The notes beneath the pieces are model-generated. The model saw only the letters and a list, made by a program, of their open reading frames with translations, was not told the origin of the DNA and searched no databases. 64,000 nucleotides of DNA, taken from contig NZ_LN852696.1 in the NCBI RefSeq assembly GCF_001244545.1, forward strand, positions 682,001-746,000, written 5' to 3'. The position numbers were made by a program, and so were the translations under genes. Of the stretch, positions 36,918 through 47,530 are shown one piece after another. The stretch is from Candidatus Stoquefichus sp. SB1 (GTDB lineage Bacteria; Bacillota_I; Bacilli_A; Erysipelotrichales; Coprobacillaceae). Within the stretch, counting starts at the first letter, position 1, and the number at the start of each line of letters is the position of its first letter.

Positions 36918-37835
36918 ATGAAGAGAACAGAGACATATACATCTTGCATGCATGTTCATGTTCGATATCATGTTTATGAGCCAAAAGTTGTTTTAAGAGT
37001 GAAAGGCGTTGTTCAGATCCATCATGGTATTGGAGAACATGCTGATCGTTATGAACATTTTGCTTCTTATCTTTTAAATCAGGGATTTGTTGTGGTTGTC
37101 AGCGATTTTGCAGGACATGGAAAATCATTAATTGATTTTGAACAGGGTTATTTTGGTAAAGAAAATGGACCAGAAAACTTGGTTAAAGATATGCATCATT
37201 TACAGCAAATCATGCGTCGCCGTTATCCAGACGTTCCTTATTTTATGTTAGGAAGTGATTTGGGATCTGTTTTGATTCGTAAATATGTAAGTGAATATGG
37301 TGATTTTATTGAAGGCATTATATTATTAGGAACCCAAACTGAAGTAGAACATCGATATCTTAAAAAGATTTATTTGCAGTTGCTTAAAATATGGAAAGGA
37401 CCATTATATAAAGCTAATCATTATTTTCGTTCTTTTCATCAGCGTTATAATCAAAGAATTCATCAGTCTGAAAGTGATGTTGATTGGTTGACGAGTGATG
37501 ATGAAGAAAAAAGAAAATTTTTAGCCGATCCAATGACTCATTTTTCATATACTGTTCAAGGTTATCGAGATATTATTCATACAATTAATGAAGTGAATGG
37601 TGAAGAATCTATTTGTAAAATTCCACAGTATCTTTCGATATATATTGGAGTTGGAGAATTAGATCCAATGTGTAAAAAAACACAAAAATTGGTTGATCAA
37701 TATAAAAAAATAGGGATTAGAGATTTAACAGTTCATGTTTTTAAAGGAAAAAGACATGCCTTGTTATTTGAAAAAGGGAAACAAGAGATTTATCAAAATA
37801 TATTAAATTGGTTAAATGAAAGAACATATTTGTAG
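36918..37835 (+). CDS. Alpha/beta hydrolase (monoacylglycerol-lipase-like) with Asp at the nucleophile
   Basis: A 305-residue Hydrolase_4-type protein. The oxyanion region HHGIGEHADRYEHFA and the segment DFAGHGKS are typical. The nucleophile elbow reads MLGSDLGS; relatives have GHSMGS, so Ser is replaced by Asp. The acid is expected in GELDPM and the histidine in KGKRHALLFE, both present. Either the enzyme uses an Asp nucleophile (as in dehalogenases and epoxide hydrolases) or it is inactive. Co-transcribed with the radical SAM gene. Confidence 0.85.
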   Translation: MKRTETYTSCMHVHVRYHVYEPKVVLRVKGVVQIHHGIGEHADRYEHFASYLLNQGFVVVVSDFAGHGKSLIDFEQGYFGKENGPENLVKDMHHLQQIMRRRYPDVPYFMLGSDLGSVLIRKYVSEYGDFIEGIILLGTQTEVEHRYLKKIYLQLLKIWKGPLYKANHYFRSFHQRYNQRIHQSESDVDWLTSDDEEKRKFLADPMTHFSYTVQGYRDIIHTINEVNGEESICKIPQYLSIYIGVGELDPMCKKTQKLVDQYKKIGIRDLTVHVFKGKRHALLFEKGKQEIYQNILNWLNERTYL

Positions 37836-37881
37836 TATACCCTTATTGTTGGTTGACAAATAACCACTATAAGGGTATAAC
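37836..37881 (+). promoter_or_regulatory. glyS promoter inside an 11-base inverted repeat
   Basis: TTGACA (37853-37858), 17 bases, TATAAC (37876-37881). Arms TATACCCTTAT (37836-37846) and ATAAGGGTATA (37869-37879) flank it perfectly, with an inner GGTT/AACC pair. No T tract follows, so it looks more like an operator than a terminator. Confidence 0.65.
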
Positions 37882-37914
37882 TACATACGATAATACATAT
37901 TATAGGGAGATTAT

Positions 37915-37936
37915 GACTTGGCGAATAGGCTAAGTC
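37915..37936 (+). promoter_or_regulatory. Leader hairpin before glyS
   Basis: GACTTGGC pairs with GCTAAGTC (8 pairs, one G-U) around GAATAG. There is no T-box TGGNACC element or terminator nearby. Confidence 0.4.
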
Positions 37937-37984
37937 TTTCATACTTTATATAAGTGTATAAAATTTGTAAAAAGGGGTATAAAT

Positions 37985-39355
37985 ATGGCAAATAAAGATA
38001 TGGATAAATTAATTGCACATGCAAAAAATTCAGGATTTGTATATCAAGGTTCTGAAATTTATGATGGTTTGGCAAACACATGGGATTATGGTCCTTTAGG
38101 TGTTGAAATGAAAAACAATATCAAAAAATTATGGTGGAAACGATTCATTCAGGAATCGCCTTATAATGTTGGATTGGATTCTGCTATATTTATGAATCCA
38201 CGTGTATGGGAAGCCAGTGGGCATGTTGGTGGATTTAGTGATCCTTTAATTGATTGTAAAAACTGTAAAACGAGACATCGTGCTGATAAGTTAATTGAAG
38301 CTTATGATCCAGATGTGCATAGTGATGGCTGGGAACCAGAAAAAATGATGAACTATATTAGAGAACATCATATTCAATGTCCTGACTGTGGCAGTGAAGA
38401 TTTTACAGATATTCGTGAATTTGAATTGATGTTTAAGACGTATATGGGAGTTGTTAAAGATGCAAAAAATACAGTGTATTTACGTCCAGAAACAGCTCAG
38501 GGAATATTTGTTAATTTTAAAAATATACAAAGAACATCACGTAAAAAAGTACCATTTGGAATTGGTCAAATTGGGAAATCTTTTAGAAATGAGATTACAC
38601 CAGGTAACTTTATTTTTAGAACAAGAGAATTTGAACAAATGGAATTGGAATTTTTCTGTAAACCAGATACAGATTTAGATTGGTTCCATTACTGGAAAGA
38701 TGGATGTATGCAATTCTTACTTGATCTTGGATTGTCAAAAGAAAATTTAAGATTTAGAGATCATGAAAAAGAAGAGTTATCTTTCTATTCTAAAGCAACA
38801 AGTGATATTGAATATTTATATCCATTTGGATGGGGTGAATTATGGGGAATTGCTGATAGAACTGATTATGATTTATCAAGACATCAGGAGTTTTCTAAAA
38901 AGAATTTGGAATATTTAGATCCAGAAACAAATCAAAAGTATATTCCATATGTTATTGAACCATCTGTAGGAGCTGATCGTTTATTCTTATCTGTTTTAGC
39001 AGATGCTTATGATGAAGAACAGTTAGAAAATGACACACGTACAGTCATGCATTTACATCCTGCTGTTGCACCTGTGAAAGCAGCTATTCTACCATTAACA
39101 AAGAAACAAAGTGATAAAGCAATGGAAATTTATACACTTTTAGCTCAAGAATTTAATGTTGAATTCGATGTGGCAGGACAAATTGGAAAACGTTATCGTC
39201 GTCAAGATGCTATTGGAACACCTTATTGTATTACTGTTGATTTTGATACAGATGCAAATCAATCAGTGACACTAAGAGATCGTGATACAATGGAACAAAT
39301 TCGTTTGCCAATTGATGAGTTAGTGGCTTATATTCAACAAAAAATTAAATTTTAG
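37985..39355 (+). CDS. glyS: Glycyl-tRNA synthetase, dimeric (alpha2) type
   Basis: A 456-residue class II synthetase that charges tRNA-Gly. Motif 2 is visible in [13 protein letters not shown] and motif 3 in [12 protein letters not shown]. The start [36 protein letters not shown] and a zinc-like C-x2-C pair (CKNC ... CPDCGS) fit the eukaryote-like form. AAAAGGGG precedes the ATG. Follows its own promoter; dnaG is 18 bases downstream. Confidence 0.96.
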   Translation: MANKDMDKLIAHAKNSGFVYQGSEIYDGLANTWDYGPLGVEMKNNIKKLWWKRFIQESPYNVGLDSAIFMNPRVWEASGHVGGFSDPLIDCKNCKTRHRADKLIEAYDPDVHSDGWEPEKMMNYIREHHIQCPDCGSEDFTDIREFELMFKTYMGVVKDAKNTVYLRPETAQGIFVNFKNIQRTSRKKVPFGIGQIGKSFRNEITPGNFIFRTREFEQMELEFFCKPDTDLDWFHYWKDGCMQFLLDLGLSKENLRFRDHEKEELSFYSKATSDIEYLYPFGWGELWGIADRTDYDLSRHQEFSKKNLEYLDPETNQKYIPYVIEPSVGADRLFLSVLADAYDEEQLENDTRTVMHLHPAVAPVKAAILPLTKKQSDKAMEIYTLLAQEFNVEFDVAGQIGKRYRRQDAIGTPYCITVDFDTDANQSVTLRDRDTMEQIRLPIDELVAYIQQKIKF

Positions 39356-39373
39356 TGAAAGGAGAGGACATTT

Positions 39374-41131
39374 ATGGCACGTCTATCACAAGAGAAAATC
39401 AATGAAATAAGACAGAGCGTTGATATTGTTGATGTGATTGGACAGTATCTTTCTTTAGAAAAAAAAGGAAGAAATTATATAGCTTTATGTCCTTTTCATG
39501 ATGATAGTCGACCTTCTATGTCGGTATCACCTGATAAACAGATATTTATGTGTTTTGTATGTGGAACTGGTGGAAATGTTTTTAGTTTTTTACAAAAATA
39601 TCTAAAGATATCATACATAGAAGCAGTTAAAAAAGTTGCTGAAATGGGTCGAGTGGATTTAAGTGAGTATCATTTAGATGTCGAAAAAAGACCGGAGAAC
39701 CCGCAACATGTCGCACTTTATCAAATGCACCAGGAAGCACAGAAAATTTATAGTTATTATTTAAATACAAAACTTGGTTTAGAAGCCAAGACATATCTTA
39801 TGAATCGTCATTTTACTGATGAATTGATCAAAGAATTTCAAATTGGTTATGCTCCCATTGATCCCGTTTTGCATACGGCTTTTTCAAAATTAGGATATCA
39901 TGAAATTGATATGGCTAAATCTGGACTGGTGATTGAGTCACAAAGTCATTTTGACCGCTTTAATGATCGTATCATGTTTCCTTTATATAATCAGCAAGGA
40001 CAAGTTGTTGGTTTTAGTGGACGTATTTATAAGCCGACGCAAAGTGATAGTAAGTATATGAACTCTCCAGAGTCAGAAATCTTTATTAAAGGACAAACAT
40101 TATATCACTATCATCAATGTCGTGAAGCAGTGAAACAAGCTGGCTTTGTATATCTGTTAGAAGGCTTTATGGATGTGATTGCAATGTATAAGGCTGGAAT
40201 TGAAAATACAGTTGCGATTATGGGAACGGCACTTACAAAAGGTCATATTCAAGCGTTGCGTCGTTTGACCAATACTGTTTATTTGTGTTTAGATGGAGAT
40301 CAAGCTGGACAGGCTGCAATGAGTAAAGCAGCCTATGAATTAGAAGCGGCTGGCTTTAAGGTTAAGATTATTATTTTACCTGATGGTCATGATCCTGATG
40401 AAATTTATGAAGAACATGGTAAGACAGGTCTTGAGGAAGCACTTCGTAGGACGTTAAAGCCAATTGAATTTTTAATGGAGTTTGAATATCGAATGGTTGA
40501 TCCTTTGAATTATGATGATCGAAAAAACTATTTAGAAAAAATGTGTTTTGAAATTACACAATTGAATGATGATATTGATCGTGATTATTATATGCACATT
40601 CTTTCGTCAAAATCAGGTTTTTCTTATGAGGTGATTTTACAGCATGTTGCTGGTATGAAGCCTAAACATCAGGAAGAATATATTCATCGTGAAGTGAAAA
40701 AAACAATTCAACTGGTAGATAAATATAAAAAAGCTGAACATGATCTGCTCTTTTATATGTTAAACAATAAAGCTGTTGCTTTAAAGTATGAGGCGAAAGC
40801 AGGTTTTATGTATAATGACCAATATCGTGTTTTGGCTTCTTATATTGTTGACTATTATCGTCATCATAATCATATTGAGGTGGCAGATTTAATTGATAGT
40901 ATACAAAAAGAAGAATTGATACAAACTGTGTTAGAAATATCACAATCAGCATTGCCATTACCTTGTGAAGAACAAGCGATTGATGATTATATTCAGACAA
41001 TTGCTAGCAATGCTAGAAAAATGAAAAAAGAACAACTATTAGAACAGTTTAATTATATTTTAGATCCGAGTCAGAAGGCTCAGATTTTAAGTGAGATAGT
41101 CAAATTAGAGAGTGAAAAGGAGTCTATATGA
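39374..41131 (+). CDS. dnaG: DNA primase
   Basis: A 585-residue primase. The CHC2 zinc finger is CPFHDD...[10 protein letters not shown]. The TOPRIM domain has [25 protein letters not shown] and the DGHDPDE block. The C-terminal helicase-binding region is less conserved. It overlaps rpoD by 4 bases in the classic macromolecular synthesis operon. Confidence 0.97.
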   Translation: MARLSQEKINEIRQSVDIVDVIGQYLSLEKKGRNYIALCPFHDDSRPSMSVSPDKQIFMCFVCGTGGNVFSFLQKYLKISYIEAVKKVAEMGRVDLSEYHLDVEKRPENPQHVALYQMHQEAQKIYSYYLNTKLGLEAKTYLMNRHFTDELIKEFQIGYAPIDPVLHTAFSKLGYHEIDMAKSGLVIESQSHFDRFNDRIMFPLYNQQGQVVGFSGRIYKPTQSDSKYMNSPESEIFIKGQTLYHYHQCREAVKQAGFVYLLEGFMDVIAMYKAGIENTVAIMGTALTKGHIQALRRLTNTVYLCLDGDQAGQAAMSKAAYELEAAGFKVKIIILPDGHDPDEIYEEHGKTGLEEALRRTLKPIEFLMEFEYRMVDPLNYDDRKNYLEKMCFEITQLNDDIDRDYYMHILSSKSGFSYEVILQHVAGMKPKHQEEYIHREVKKTIQLVDKYKKAEHDLLFYMLNNKAVALKYEAKAGFMYNDQYRVLASYIVDYYRHHNHIEVADLIDSIQKEELIQTVLEISQSALPLPCEEQAIDDYIQTIASNARKMKKEQLLEQFNYILDPSQKAQILSEIVKLESEKESI

Positions 41132-42405
41132 AAAAAGAAACAAAAAAGAAAGCAGCACCAGTCACATTTGAGGATTTAAAAAATCTTATAAAAGAAACTG
41201 CCGATGCCTTAGGGGGAACATTGTCGCAAGATGATTTAGATGCTTTTTTAACAAAGTATGATTTAGATGATGAATCAGCAGAAGAATTATTAGAATTTAT
41301 TACTGATAGTCATATTATTATCGAAGATGGTTTAGATGCCTTAGAAATTGATGATGAAGAATTATTAAAAGGTGTTGTTACTGACTTAGATGATTTAGAA
41401 GGACTTGAATCATTAGAAGGTTTAGAAGATCTTGAAGGGTTAGATGATGAACTTGGTGGTGATGTTCCTGAATTAGATTTCGTTGGTGATTTTGATATGT
41501 TGACTGGTGATACAGCTAATATGTATACAGATCATCATGATGACGATGAAAATCAATTAGGAAGCAATGTTAAGATTAATGATCCTGTTAAAATGTATCT
41601 TAAAGAAATAGGACGTGTTGAACTATTAAGTCATGATGAAGAAATTGATTTAGCAAAACGTATTCTTGATGGGGATGAAGAAGCAAAGAAGAAATTGGCA
41701 GCAGCCAATTTACGTCTGGTTGTTTCTATTGCCAAAAGATATGTAGGACGTGGAATGTTATTTTTAGATTTAATTCAAGAAGGAAATATGGGGTTAATTA
41801 AAGCTGTTGAAAAGTTTGATTATACAAAAGGATTTAAATTTTCTACATATGCGACTTGGTGGATTAGACAGGCGATTACACGTGCGATTGCTGATCAGGC
41901 AAGAACAATTCGTATTCCAGTTCACATGGTTGAAACGATTAATAAGTTAACACGTGTTCAAAGACAATTGATACAAGAACTTGGAAGAGAACCATCTGCT
42001 GAAGAAATTTCTGAAAAAATGGATGGTATGACACCAGATAAAGTAAGAGAAATCCAAAAGATTTCATTAGAACCTGTTTCATTAGAAACACCAATTGGAG
42101 AAGAAGATGATTCTCATTTAGGTGATTTCATTGAAGATGAAGGCGCAATGTCACCAGATGATTATGCTGCTAATGAATTATTAAAAGATGAGTTAAATGA
42201 AGTTTTATTAGAATTAACAGACCGTGAAGAAAAAGTTTTGCGTTTACGTTTTGGATTAGATGATGGTCGTACAAGAACATTGGAAGAAGTCGGAAAAGAA
42301 TTTAATGTGACACGTGAACGTATTCGTCAAATTGAAGCCAAGGCTTTAAGAAAATTAAAACATCCTTCACGTTCAAAACGTTTGAAAGATTTCTTAGATC
42401 GTTAA
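41128..42405 (+). CDS. sigA: Primary sigma factor SigA (RpoD)
   Basis: A 425-residue housekeeping sigma factor. Region 1.2 begins [17 protein letters not shown]; region 2 has [23 protein letters not shown] and [17 protein letters not shown]; region 4 has [27 protein letters not shown]. An acidic Leu/Glu repeat lies between regions 1.1 and 1.2 (about residues 88-115, [16 protein letters not shown] type), longer than in Bacillus as far as I recall. Overlaps dnaG by 4 bases. Confidence 0.97.
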   Translation: MKKETKKKAAPVTFEDLKNLIKETADALGGTLSQDDLDAFLTKYDLDDESAEELLEFITDSHIIIEDGLDALEIDDEELLKGVVTDLDDLEGLESLEGLEDLEGLDDELGGDVPELDFVGDFDMLTGDTANMYTDHHDDDENQLGSNVKINDPVKMYLKEIGRVELLSHDEEIDLAKRILDGDEEAKKKLAAANLRLVVSIAKRYVGRGMLFLDLIQEGNMGLIKAVEKFDYTKGFKFSTYATWWIRQAITRAIADQARTIRIPVHMVETINKLTRVQRQLIQELGREPSAEEISEKMDGMTPDKVREIQKISLEPVSLETPIGEEDDSHLGDFIEDEGAMSPDDYAANELLKDELNEVLLELTDREEKVLRLRFGLDDGRTRTLEEVGKEFNVTRERIRQIEAKALRKLKHPSRSKRLKDFLDR

Positions 42406-42406
42406 T

Positions 42407-43090
42407 ATGAAACTATCAAAAAGATTACAAGCCATTGCTGACTTGATTATCAAATATAAAAAAGGGGAAATTTTAGCTGATATTGGTACTGATCATGCAT
42501 ATTTACCATGTTATTTGGTGAAAGAAGGTATCATTGAAAAAGCCTATGCTTGTGATATTGCCAGTGGACCGATTAATGCATCCATTGAAACTATTCAATA
42601 TTATGAATTAGAAAAACAAGTCATACCACTTTTAGGAAGTGGTATGACACCTATTATTGATAAATCAATTGATATGATTAGTATTTGTGGAATGGGTGGT
42701 AAGTTAACTGTTGATATTTTAAATGAGCATCAGGAATTTTTAAATGGACATCGTTTTATTTTACAGGCTAATATTGGAATAGAAGTATTACGTGAGTATC
42801 TTTATCAACAAAATATGAAAATTATTGATGAAGCCATTGTTAAAGATGCTCATCATATTTATGAAATTATTGTTTGTGAAAAAACATCAGATGATGTTAC
42901 TTATGATGAACGTGATATTTATTTTGGACCTTGTTTAAGAAAACATAAAAACGGTTTGTTTTATGAAAAATGGCACAGACAATTAGCGATTCAAAAGAAA
43001 ATCTTAACTTCTTTAGAAGAGAATCATCCTAAAAGTCTGGAAGTGAAACATATGATAGCATTGATAGAAGGTGAAATAGATGCTGGCTAA
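42407..43090 (+). CDS. trmK: tRNA (adenine(22)-N1)-methyltransferase
   Basis: A 227-residue SAM-dependent methyltransferase. ILADIGTDHAYLPCYLVKEG is motif I, ACDIASGPINAS motif II, and ISICGMGGKLTVDIL motif IV of the TrmK family. The order sigA-trmK-yqfO is the same in Bacillus. One base separates it from sigA and it overlaps the next gene by 11 bases. Confidence 0.94.
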   Translation: MKLSKRLQAIADLIIKYKKGEILADIGTDHAYLPCYLVKEGIIEKAYACDIASGPINASIETIQYYELEKQVIPLLGSGMTPIIDKSIDMISICGMGGKLTVDILNEHQEFLNGHRFILQANIGIEVLREYLYQQNMKIIDEAIVKDAHHIYEIIVCEKTSDDVTYDERDIYFGPCLRKHKNGLFYEKWHRQLAIQKKILTSLEENHPKSLEVKHMIALIEGEIDAG

Positions 43091-43826
43091 AGATATTATA
43101 ACTATTATGGAAAAATATTATCCCTTATCAAAACAAGAAGAATGGGATAAATGTGGATTACAAATTGGTGATACTCATACAGATGTTCAAAAAGTCATGA
43201 TATCACTCAATGCTGATATTCCTACTTTAGATGAGGCGATAGAAAAAGGATGCCAAATGTTAATTACTCATCATCCTTTTTTATTAGATCCAATCGTTAA
43301 TATTGATAGAGATGATTTTATGGGTGAATTTATATTTAAAGCGATTGAAAATCATGTTGTGGTCTATAGTTCGCATACTGCTTTAGATAATGTGTCTATG
43401 AATAGATGGTTAATTGAGGCATTGGGTGTCCATGATTTACAGGTCGCTGATCAATCAGGGATTAGTCAGATGGCAACGCTTAATAAAGCGATGCCTATGG
43501 ATGAGTTTATTGATCATGTTGAGCAAACTTATCATTTGGAACATTTTAAATATGCTGGTCAAGTTGATACTGTTAGAAAAATAGCAGTATGTGGTGGAAG
43601 TGGTGCAGGATTTATGGATGAAATTTATGGCAAAGTTGATGCTTATTTGACTGGTGATACGAAATATCATCAAGCCAAAGCTGCTATAGATCATCATCTA
43701 TTATTAATTGATATTAATCATCATGCAGAAAATATAATGATTGAAAAATTAAAAGAATTGTTAGAAAAGGAGTTAGATGTAGAAATCATTGCTGGAAGTT
43801 CACCTGATTACTACATGTATCGATAA
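43080..43826 (+). CDS. Nif3-like dinuclear metal protein (YqfO)
   Basis: A 248-residue NIF3 protein. Metal ligands appear in LITHHPFLLDP, SSHTALDN and DINHHAENIMIEKL. The central Bacillus YqfO domain is absent, giving the short form. It overlaps trmK and is one base from the nudix gene. Possible GTP cyclohydrolase-like activity is reported for homologues; biological role not settled. Confidence 0.93.
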   Translation: MLAKDIITIMEKYYPLSKQEEWDKCGLQIGDTHTDVQKVMISLNADIPTLDEAIEKGCQMLITHHPFLLDPIVNIDRDDFMGEFIFKAIENHVVVYSSHTALDNVSMNRWLIEALGVHDLQVADQSGISQMATLNKAMPMDEFIDHVEQTYHLEHFKYAGQVDTVRKIAVCGGSGAGFMDEIYGKVDAYLTGDTKYHQAKAAIDHHLLLIDINHHAENIMIEKLKELLEKELDVEIIAGSSPDYYMYR

Positions 43827-43827
43827 T

Positions 43828-44286
43828 ATGATTTTAACGACAATGTGTTATTTAAAAAGACAGCATCAAACACTCATGTTGCATCGTACAAAAAAAGCTA
43901 ATGATATCAATAGTGGTAAATGGATCGGTGTTGGTGGAAAGTTTGAAGCTGGAGAAAGTGCTGAAGAGTGTATGAAAAGGGAGATTTATGAAGAGACAGG
44001 TTTCATTGCACATGATTTAAAATTACATGGTTTTGTAATGTTTCCACAACTTTATCATGGTGAAGATGAGGGTATGTTTGTTTATACTTGTGATGATTTT
44101 AGTGGTCAGATGCATGAATGTGATGAAGGTGTTTTACAGTGGATTGATGATGAGGCTATTGCGTCTTTACCAATGTGGGAAGGCGATTATCATTTTTTTG
44201 ACTGGATTAAGGATGGTCGTTTCCATAGTGCTAAAATATTTTATCAGGATGATCATGTTGTTGAATATCAGGATTGTGCATATTAG
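43828..44286 (+). CDS. Nudix hydrolase (8-oxo-dGTP diphosphatase-like)
   Basis: A 152-residue protein with a complete nudix box, GGKFEAGESAEECMKREIYE then ETG. LTTMCYLKRQHQTLMLHR and GKWIGVGGK resemble MutT/YtkD-type enzymes that sanitise oxidised nucleotides. The ATG at 43828 follows the Nif3 stop; a longer frame overlapping that gene is rejected. A terminator starts at the stop codon. Confidence 0.92.
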   Translation: MILTTMCYLKRQHQTLMLHRTKKANDINSGKWIGVGGKFEAGESAEECMKREIYEETGFIAHDLKLHGFVMFPQLYHGEDEGMFVYTCDDFSGQMHECDEGVLQWIDDEAIASLPMWEGDYHFFDWIKDGRFHSAKIFYQDDHVVEYQDCAY

Positions 44287-44312
44287 GATTTATCTTCGGA
44301 TAAATCCTTTTT
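44286..44312 (+). terminator. Terminator of the glyS-to-nudix gene run
   Basis: GGATTTATC-TTCG-GATAAATCC followed by TTTTT; a perfect stem with a UUCG tetraloop. Confidence 0.92.
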
Positions 44313-44401
44313 GTTAAAGAAATTGGCGTGATTGCCAAAAGATTTTGGTAGATAAAAGATATGTTTTCCTTTATACTAAAAATACAAAGGAGTGAATTTT
44401 C

Positions 44402-44863
44402 ATGATTGGTGATAACTTAATTAAATTACGTAAAAAACAAGGCATGAGTCAATCGGAAGTTGCTGATTTATTAAAAGTCAGTCGACAAACGATTTCTAAT
44501 TGGGAATTAAATCAGGGAGCCCCTACAATTGATAAAGCAAAAGAACTTGCTCAATTGTATGATGTGAGCTTAGATGATTTGGTAGGGCATAATGTTGAGA
44601 TTATTAGTTCAAAAGAAAAACAAAGTTCAGAGATTTTAAAAAGATTAATTGGAAAGATTTGTAAGATAGATTGTAAAGAAAAATCACTTTATTTGGATTC
44701 GCCAACAAAAGAACAGTTTGTTATTTTGGATGTGAACAATCAATGGATAAAAGTGAAGTATTTTAGACGAACAGGGATCAGATTGAAAAAAGAGGAAGTT
44801 ATTAAATTAATAGATTTAGATGATATTAATGGCTTTGAAGTGGTAGGTGAGAGTGATGAGTGA
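44402..44863 (+). CDS. XRE-family helix-turn-helix regulator with C-terminal domain
   Basis: A 153-residue protein. Residues 5-60 are an HTH_3 domain (LIKLRKKQGMSQSEVADLL, VSRQTISNWELNQG). The last 80 residues hold a small beta-rich domain (LYLDSPTKEQFVILDVNNQWIKV), possibly a sensor; not recognised. It overlaps the next membrane-protein gene by 8 bases, and the partner has a similar beta-rich part (SGVITDVDDEWLVIE). The pair looks like a regulator with membrane partner. Confidence 0.85.
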   Translation: MIGDNLIKLRKKQGMSQSEVADLLKVSRQTISNWELNQGAPTIDKAKELAQLYDVSLDDLVGHNVEIISSKEKQSSEILKRLIGKICKIDCKEKSLYLDSPTKEQFVILDVNNQWIKVKYFRRTGIRLKKEEVIKLIDLDDINGFEVVGESDE

Positions 44864-45167
44864 TTTTTGGTTAGTGTTTATAGTTGGATTGTTAGTTTAT
44901 CTCGTCTATGATCGGGAAAAAGAAAAAAGAACATCAGAAAAGAAAACCTTTGTGACTGACTCATTGCAAGATATGATTCATAAATATTGTGAAATTTCTT
45001 TAAAAGAATGGTTAGTTTATATTGATGGAGATTATATTCTATCTGGAGTTATTACTGATGTTGATGATGAATGGTTGGTTATCGAAACAGTCAAGAAAGA
45101 TAAAAAAAGAACAAGAATCATTCGTAAAACACTGATTACTGGAGTTAAAGAAATTAAACAAAAATAA
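44856..45167 (+). CDS. Membrane-anchored partner of the XRE regulator
   Basis: A 103-residue protein. One helix at residues 3-19 (DFWLVFIVGLLVYLVYD) is followed by a basic stretch and a cytoplasmic domain with DGDYILSGVITDVDDEWLVIETVKKDKKRTR, an Sm- or SH3-like beta fold by eye. The ATG at 44856 sits in an ATGAG overlap with the upstream stop. Family not recognised. GGGTT/AACCC weak stem with T4 follows at 45172. Confidence 0.7.
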   Translation: MSDFWLVFIVGLLVYLVYDREKEKRTSEKKTFVTDSLQDMIHKYCEISLKEWLVYIDGDYILSGVITDVDDEWLVIETVKKDKKRTRIIRKTLITGVKEIKQK

Positions 45168-45340
45168 TAGGGTTTGTCTATTGGGCAACCCTTTTCAATT
45201 TTAACCATTGAAAAGTGGAGTGTAATATATTTTTTTAAAAGATTGCATTAATAGTATGATGAATAAATATCTAAAAGCATTAAAAATAATTTCCTTTCTT
45301 GTATAATTATGAGTTATAATTGAACTATGGAGGGGATTTC

Positions 45341-46948
45341 ATGGATATTGTAAAGCAAAATAAAAAGTGGCTGATTATAGCATTGATAGGAGTCATATTC
45401 ATTGGTGCTATTATTTTCTGGTTCTTCTTACGTCCTGACGATAAAGAAGATCCGACAATAGATACAACTCTAGTTGGTGATGCAGCCATTGATCCAGAAA
45501 ATATGGATGAGATGGAAGAAGGAACGGCTATTAATGCTAATCAATTAAATAATGTTCAAGGAAAAAGTAATGGAATTGATGTTTCTAAGTGGCAAGGGAA
45601 GATTGATTGGAATCAAGTTAAGAAGGATCAAATTGATTTTGCCTTTATAAGAATTGGTTATCGTGGTGAAAATGGTGTCATATATAAGGATGATAATGCG
45701 GATTATAATATTCAGCAAGCTAGCAAAGCAGGAATATTGGTAGGTGTTTATTTTTATTCAACTGCACTCAATGAAAAGGAGGCTATTGAAGAGGCAAAAT
45801 GGACATTGCAGAGTATTAAAAGTTACAGTATATCATATCCCGTTGTTTATGATTGTGAAGGCTATAAACATTCATCAAGTCGTACATATCAATTGAATAC
45901 AAATGAACGTACACAAAATGCAAAAGCTTTTTTAGATACAATTGCTAAAGAAAAGTATGAAACAATGTTTTATACATCATTAAGTGATATGGAATCACAT
46001 TGGAATATGGATCAAATACAAGACAAACACAAAATTTGGATTGCCCAATATTCTTCATCAATTTATCCGCAGAAACAAAAACCAGATTATAATGGTCAAT
46101 GCCATGCATGGCAATATACAAATAAAGGACAAGTGAAAGGTATTGAAGGTAATGTAGATATGGTTGTTTGTTATTTTAAAAATAACAAGGCATCACCTAA
46201 GGATACTCATGCAACATTACCTAAAACATCTGTTCCTTTAACAGAGGAAGATAAAATTTATTCATCAGTTAATGAGCAGGTTACAGCGAAAGATGAAACC
46301 AATTTAAGAGCATTAGCGACAACAAAAAGTGATATTGTGACAACTCTTAAAAATGGTGAAAAATTAACCCGTATTGGAATCGGAACAAATGGCTGGTCAA
46401 AACTGCGTTATAAAAATAAAACAGTTTATGCTATTACAAGTTATCTCACAACAGATTTATCAGTTAAAGAAAAAGAAACTGAAGATATTGTTTCTGGTCA
46501 AAAATTTTCACCTCAAAAAGATAAAGTCACTGCAAAAGATGAAGTTAATTTACGTTCATTGCCAACAACCTCAGGAGATATTGTTGGTACATTAAAGAGT
46601 GGGACATTTCTTGAACGTACTGCCGTCAGTGAACAAGGCTGGTCACGATTAACTTATAAGGGGAAGAGTGTTTATGCAATTAGTAGTTATTTAAGTCAGA
46701 AGGTTATTGATAAACCGGCAACAACAGAGCCTACGCAAACGGATGGCTTTGTCGCAGTTGATGAAAAAGTCACAGCAAAATCTGAAACCAATTTACGTGA
46801 TCAACCTGTAATAGAAGGAAGTCAGGTGATTTATACACTTAAAAATGGTGAATATGTGAGACGAGTTGGTATTCATAACAATGGCTGGTCAAAAATAGAA
46901 TATAATGGTCAAATTGTTTATGCTATATCTTCTTATTTAGAGAATTAA
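45341..46948 (+). CDS. GH25 lysozyme-like cell wall hydrolase with three SH3 domains
   Basis: A 535-residue type II membrane protein. A helix at about residues 10-32 anchors it. Residues 78-285 are a GH25 muramidase: GIDVSKWQGKIDW, FAFIRIGYRGENG and catalytic VVYDCEGY. Three SH3b repeats follow, each with VTAKxETNLR and NGWSKL/RLxYxGK blocks, for wall binding. The ATG at 45341 has GGAGGGG 5 bases upstream. It probably remodels peptidoglycan outside the cell. It is single-gene with its own terminator. Confidence 0.93.
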   Translation: MDIVKQNKKWLIIALIGVIFIGAIIFWFFLRPDDKEDPTIDTTLVGDAAIDPENMDEMEEGTAINANQLNNVQGKSNGIDVSKWQGKIDWNQVKKDQIDFAFIRIGYRGENGVIYKDDNADYNIQQASKAGILVGVYFYSTALNEKEAIEEAKWTLQSIKSYSISYPVVYDCEGYKHSSSRTYQLNTNERTQNAKAFLDTIAKEKYETMFYTSLSDMESHWNMDQIQDKHKIWIAQYSSSIYPQKQKPDYNGQCHAWQYTNKGQVKGIEGNVDMVVCYFKNNKASPKDTHATLPKTSVPLTEEDKIYSSVNEQVTAKDETNLRALATTKSDIVTTLKNGEKLTRIGIGTNGWSKLRYKNKTVYAITSYLTTDLSVKEKETEDIVSGQKFSPQKDKVTAKDEVNLRSLPTTSGDIVGTLKSGTFLERTAVSEQGWSRLTYKGKSVYAISSYLSQKVIDKPATTEPTQTDGFVAVDEKVTAKSETNLRDQPVIEGSQVIYTLKNGEYVRRVGIHNNGWSKIEYNGQIVYAISSYLEN

Positions 46949-46949
46949 T

Positions 46950-46980
46950 AAGATTATCAGAATTATGATAATCTTTTTTG
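46950..46980 (+). terminator. Terminator of the GH25 gene
   Basis: AAGATTATC pairs with GATAATCTT over an 8-base loop, then TTTTT. Confidence 0.88.
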
Positions 46981-47038
46981 TGTTTTTTTTGTTATTTTTA
47001 TGTGATACGATTGTTATAAGAATAGGAGAGGATCAAAT

Positions 47039-47530
47039 ATGAAGAAAGATGAACTAGAAATTGCATATCGTAAGTACTATCGTTCTTTATTCTTATTTGC
47101 ATTTTCTCTTACCCAAAATCGTGAAGATGCTGAGGATTTGGTAGAAAATGCTTTTGTCAAAGCAATTTTCAGCTTTCAAGAAGGTAACTTCCACGCATGG
47201 ATGTATGTAGTTTTAAAAAATGAATTTTATAATGAATATAAAAAACGGCGAAGATTGGTTGATGAGGGAAAAATCAAACTTCATTCATTACCAAGTTCTT
47301 TAGATATCTTAAAAGATTATATTCATGATGATGAATTAAGATGGATATATGAACAAATCTACCACCTCAAACAGCGTGAAAGAGATATCATGTTATTGTC
47401 TTTACAAGATGAGTTAGATGATCAAACGATTGCTAATCTATTGAATTTAAGTGTTGAAAATGTCAGGATGATTCGTTATCGTGTGAAAAAGAAATTAAAA
47501 GCATTATGTCAAAAGGAGGGCTATTTATGA
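47039..47530 (+). CDS. ECF-type RNA polymerase sigma factor
   Basis: A 163-residue sigma factor with regions 2 (YYRSLFLFAFSLTQNREDAEDLVENAFVKA pattern) and 4 (LKQRERDIMLLSL, TIANLLNLSVENVRMIRYRVKKKL). The missing 3.x region fits the ECF class. AGGAGAGG precedes the ATG. The ATGA overlap with the next gene implies co-translation with its regulator. Inducing signal unknown. Confidence 0.92.
   Translation: MKKDELEIAYRKYYRSLFLFAFSLTQNREDAEDLVENAFVKAIFSFQEGNFHAWMYVVLKNEFYNEYKKRRRLVDEGKIKLHSLPSSLDILKDYIHDDELRWIYEQIYHLKQRERDIMLLSLQDELDDQTIANLLNLSVENVRMIRYRVKKKLKALCQKEGYL

Noticed and set aside
37836-37984. T-box riboswitch before glyS
   Set aside because: No TGGNACC antiterminator bulge, specifier loop or terminator found.
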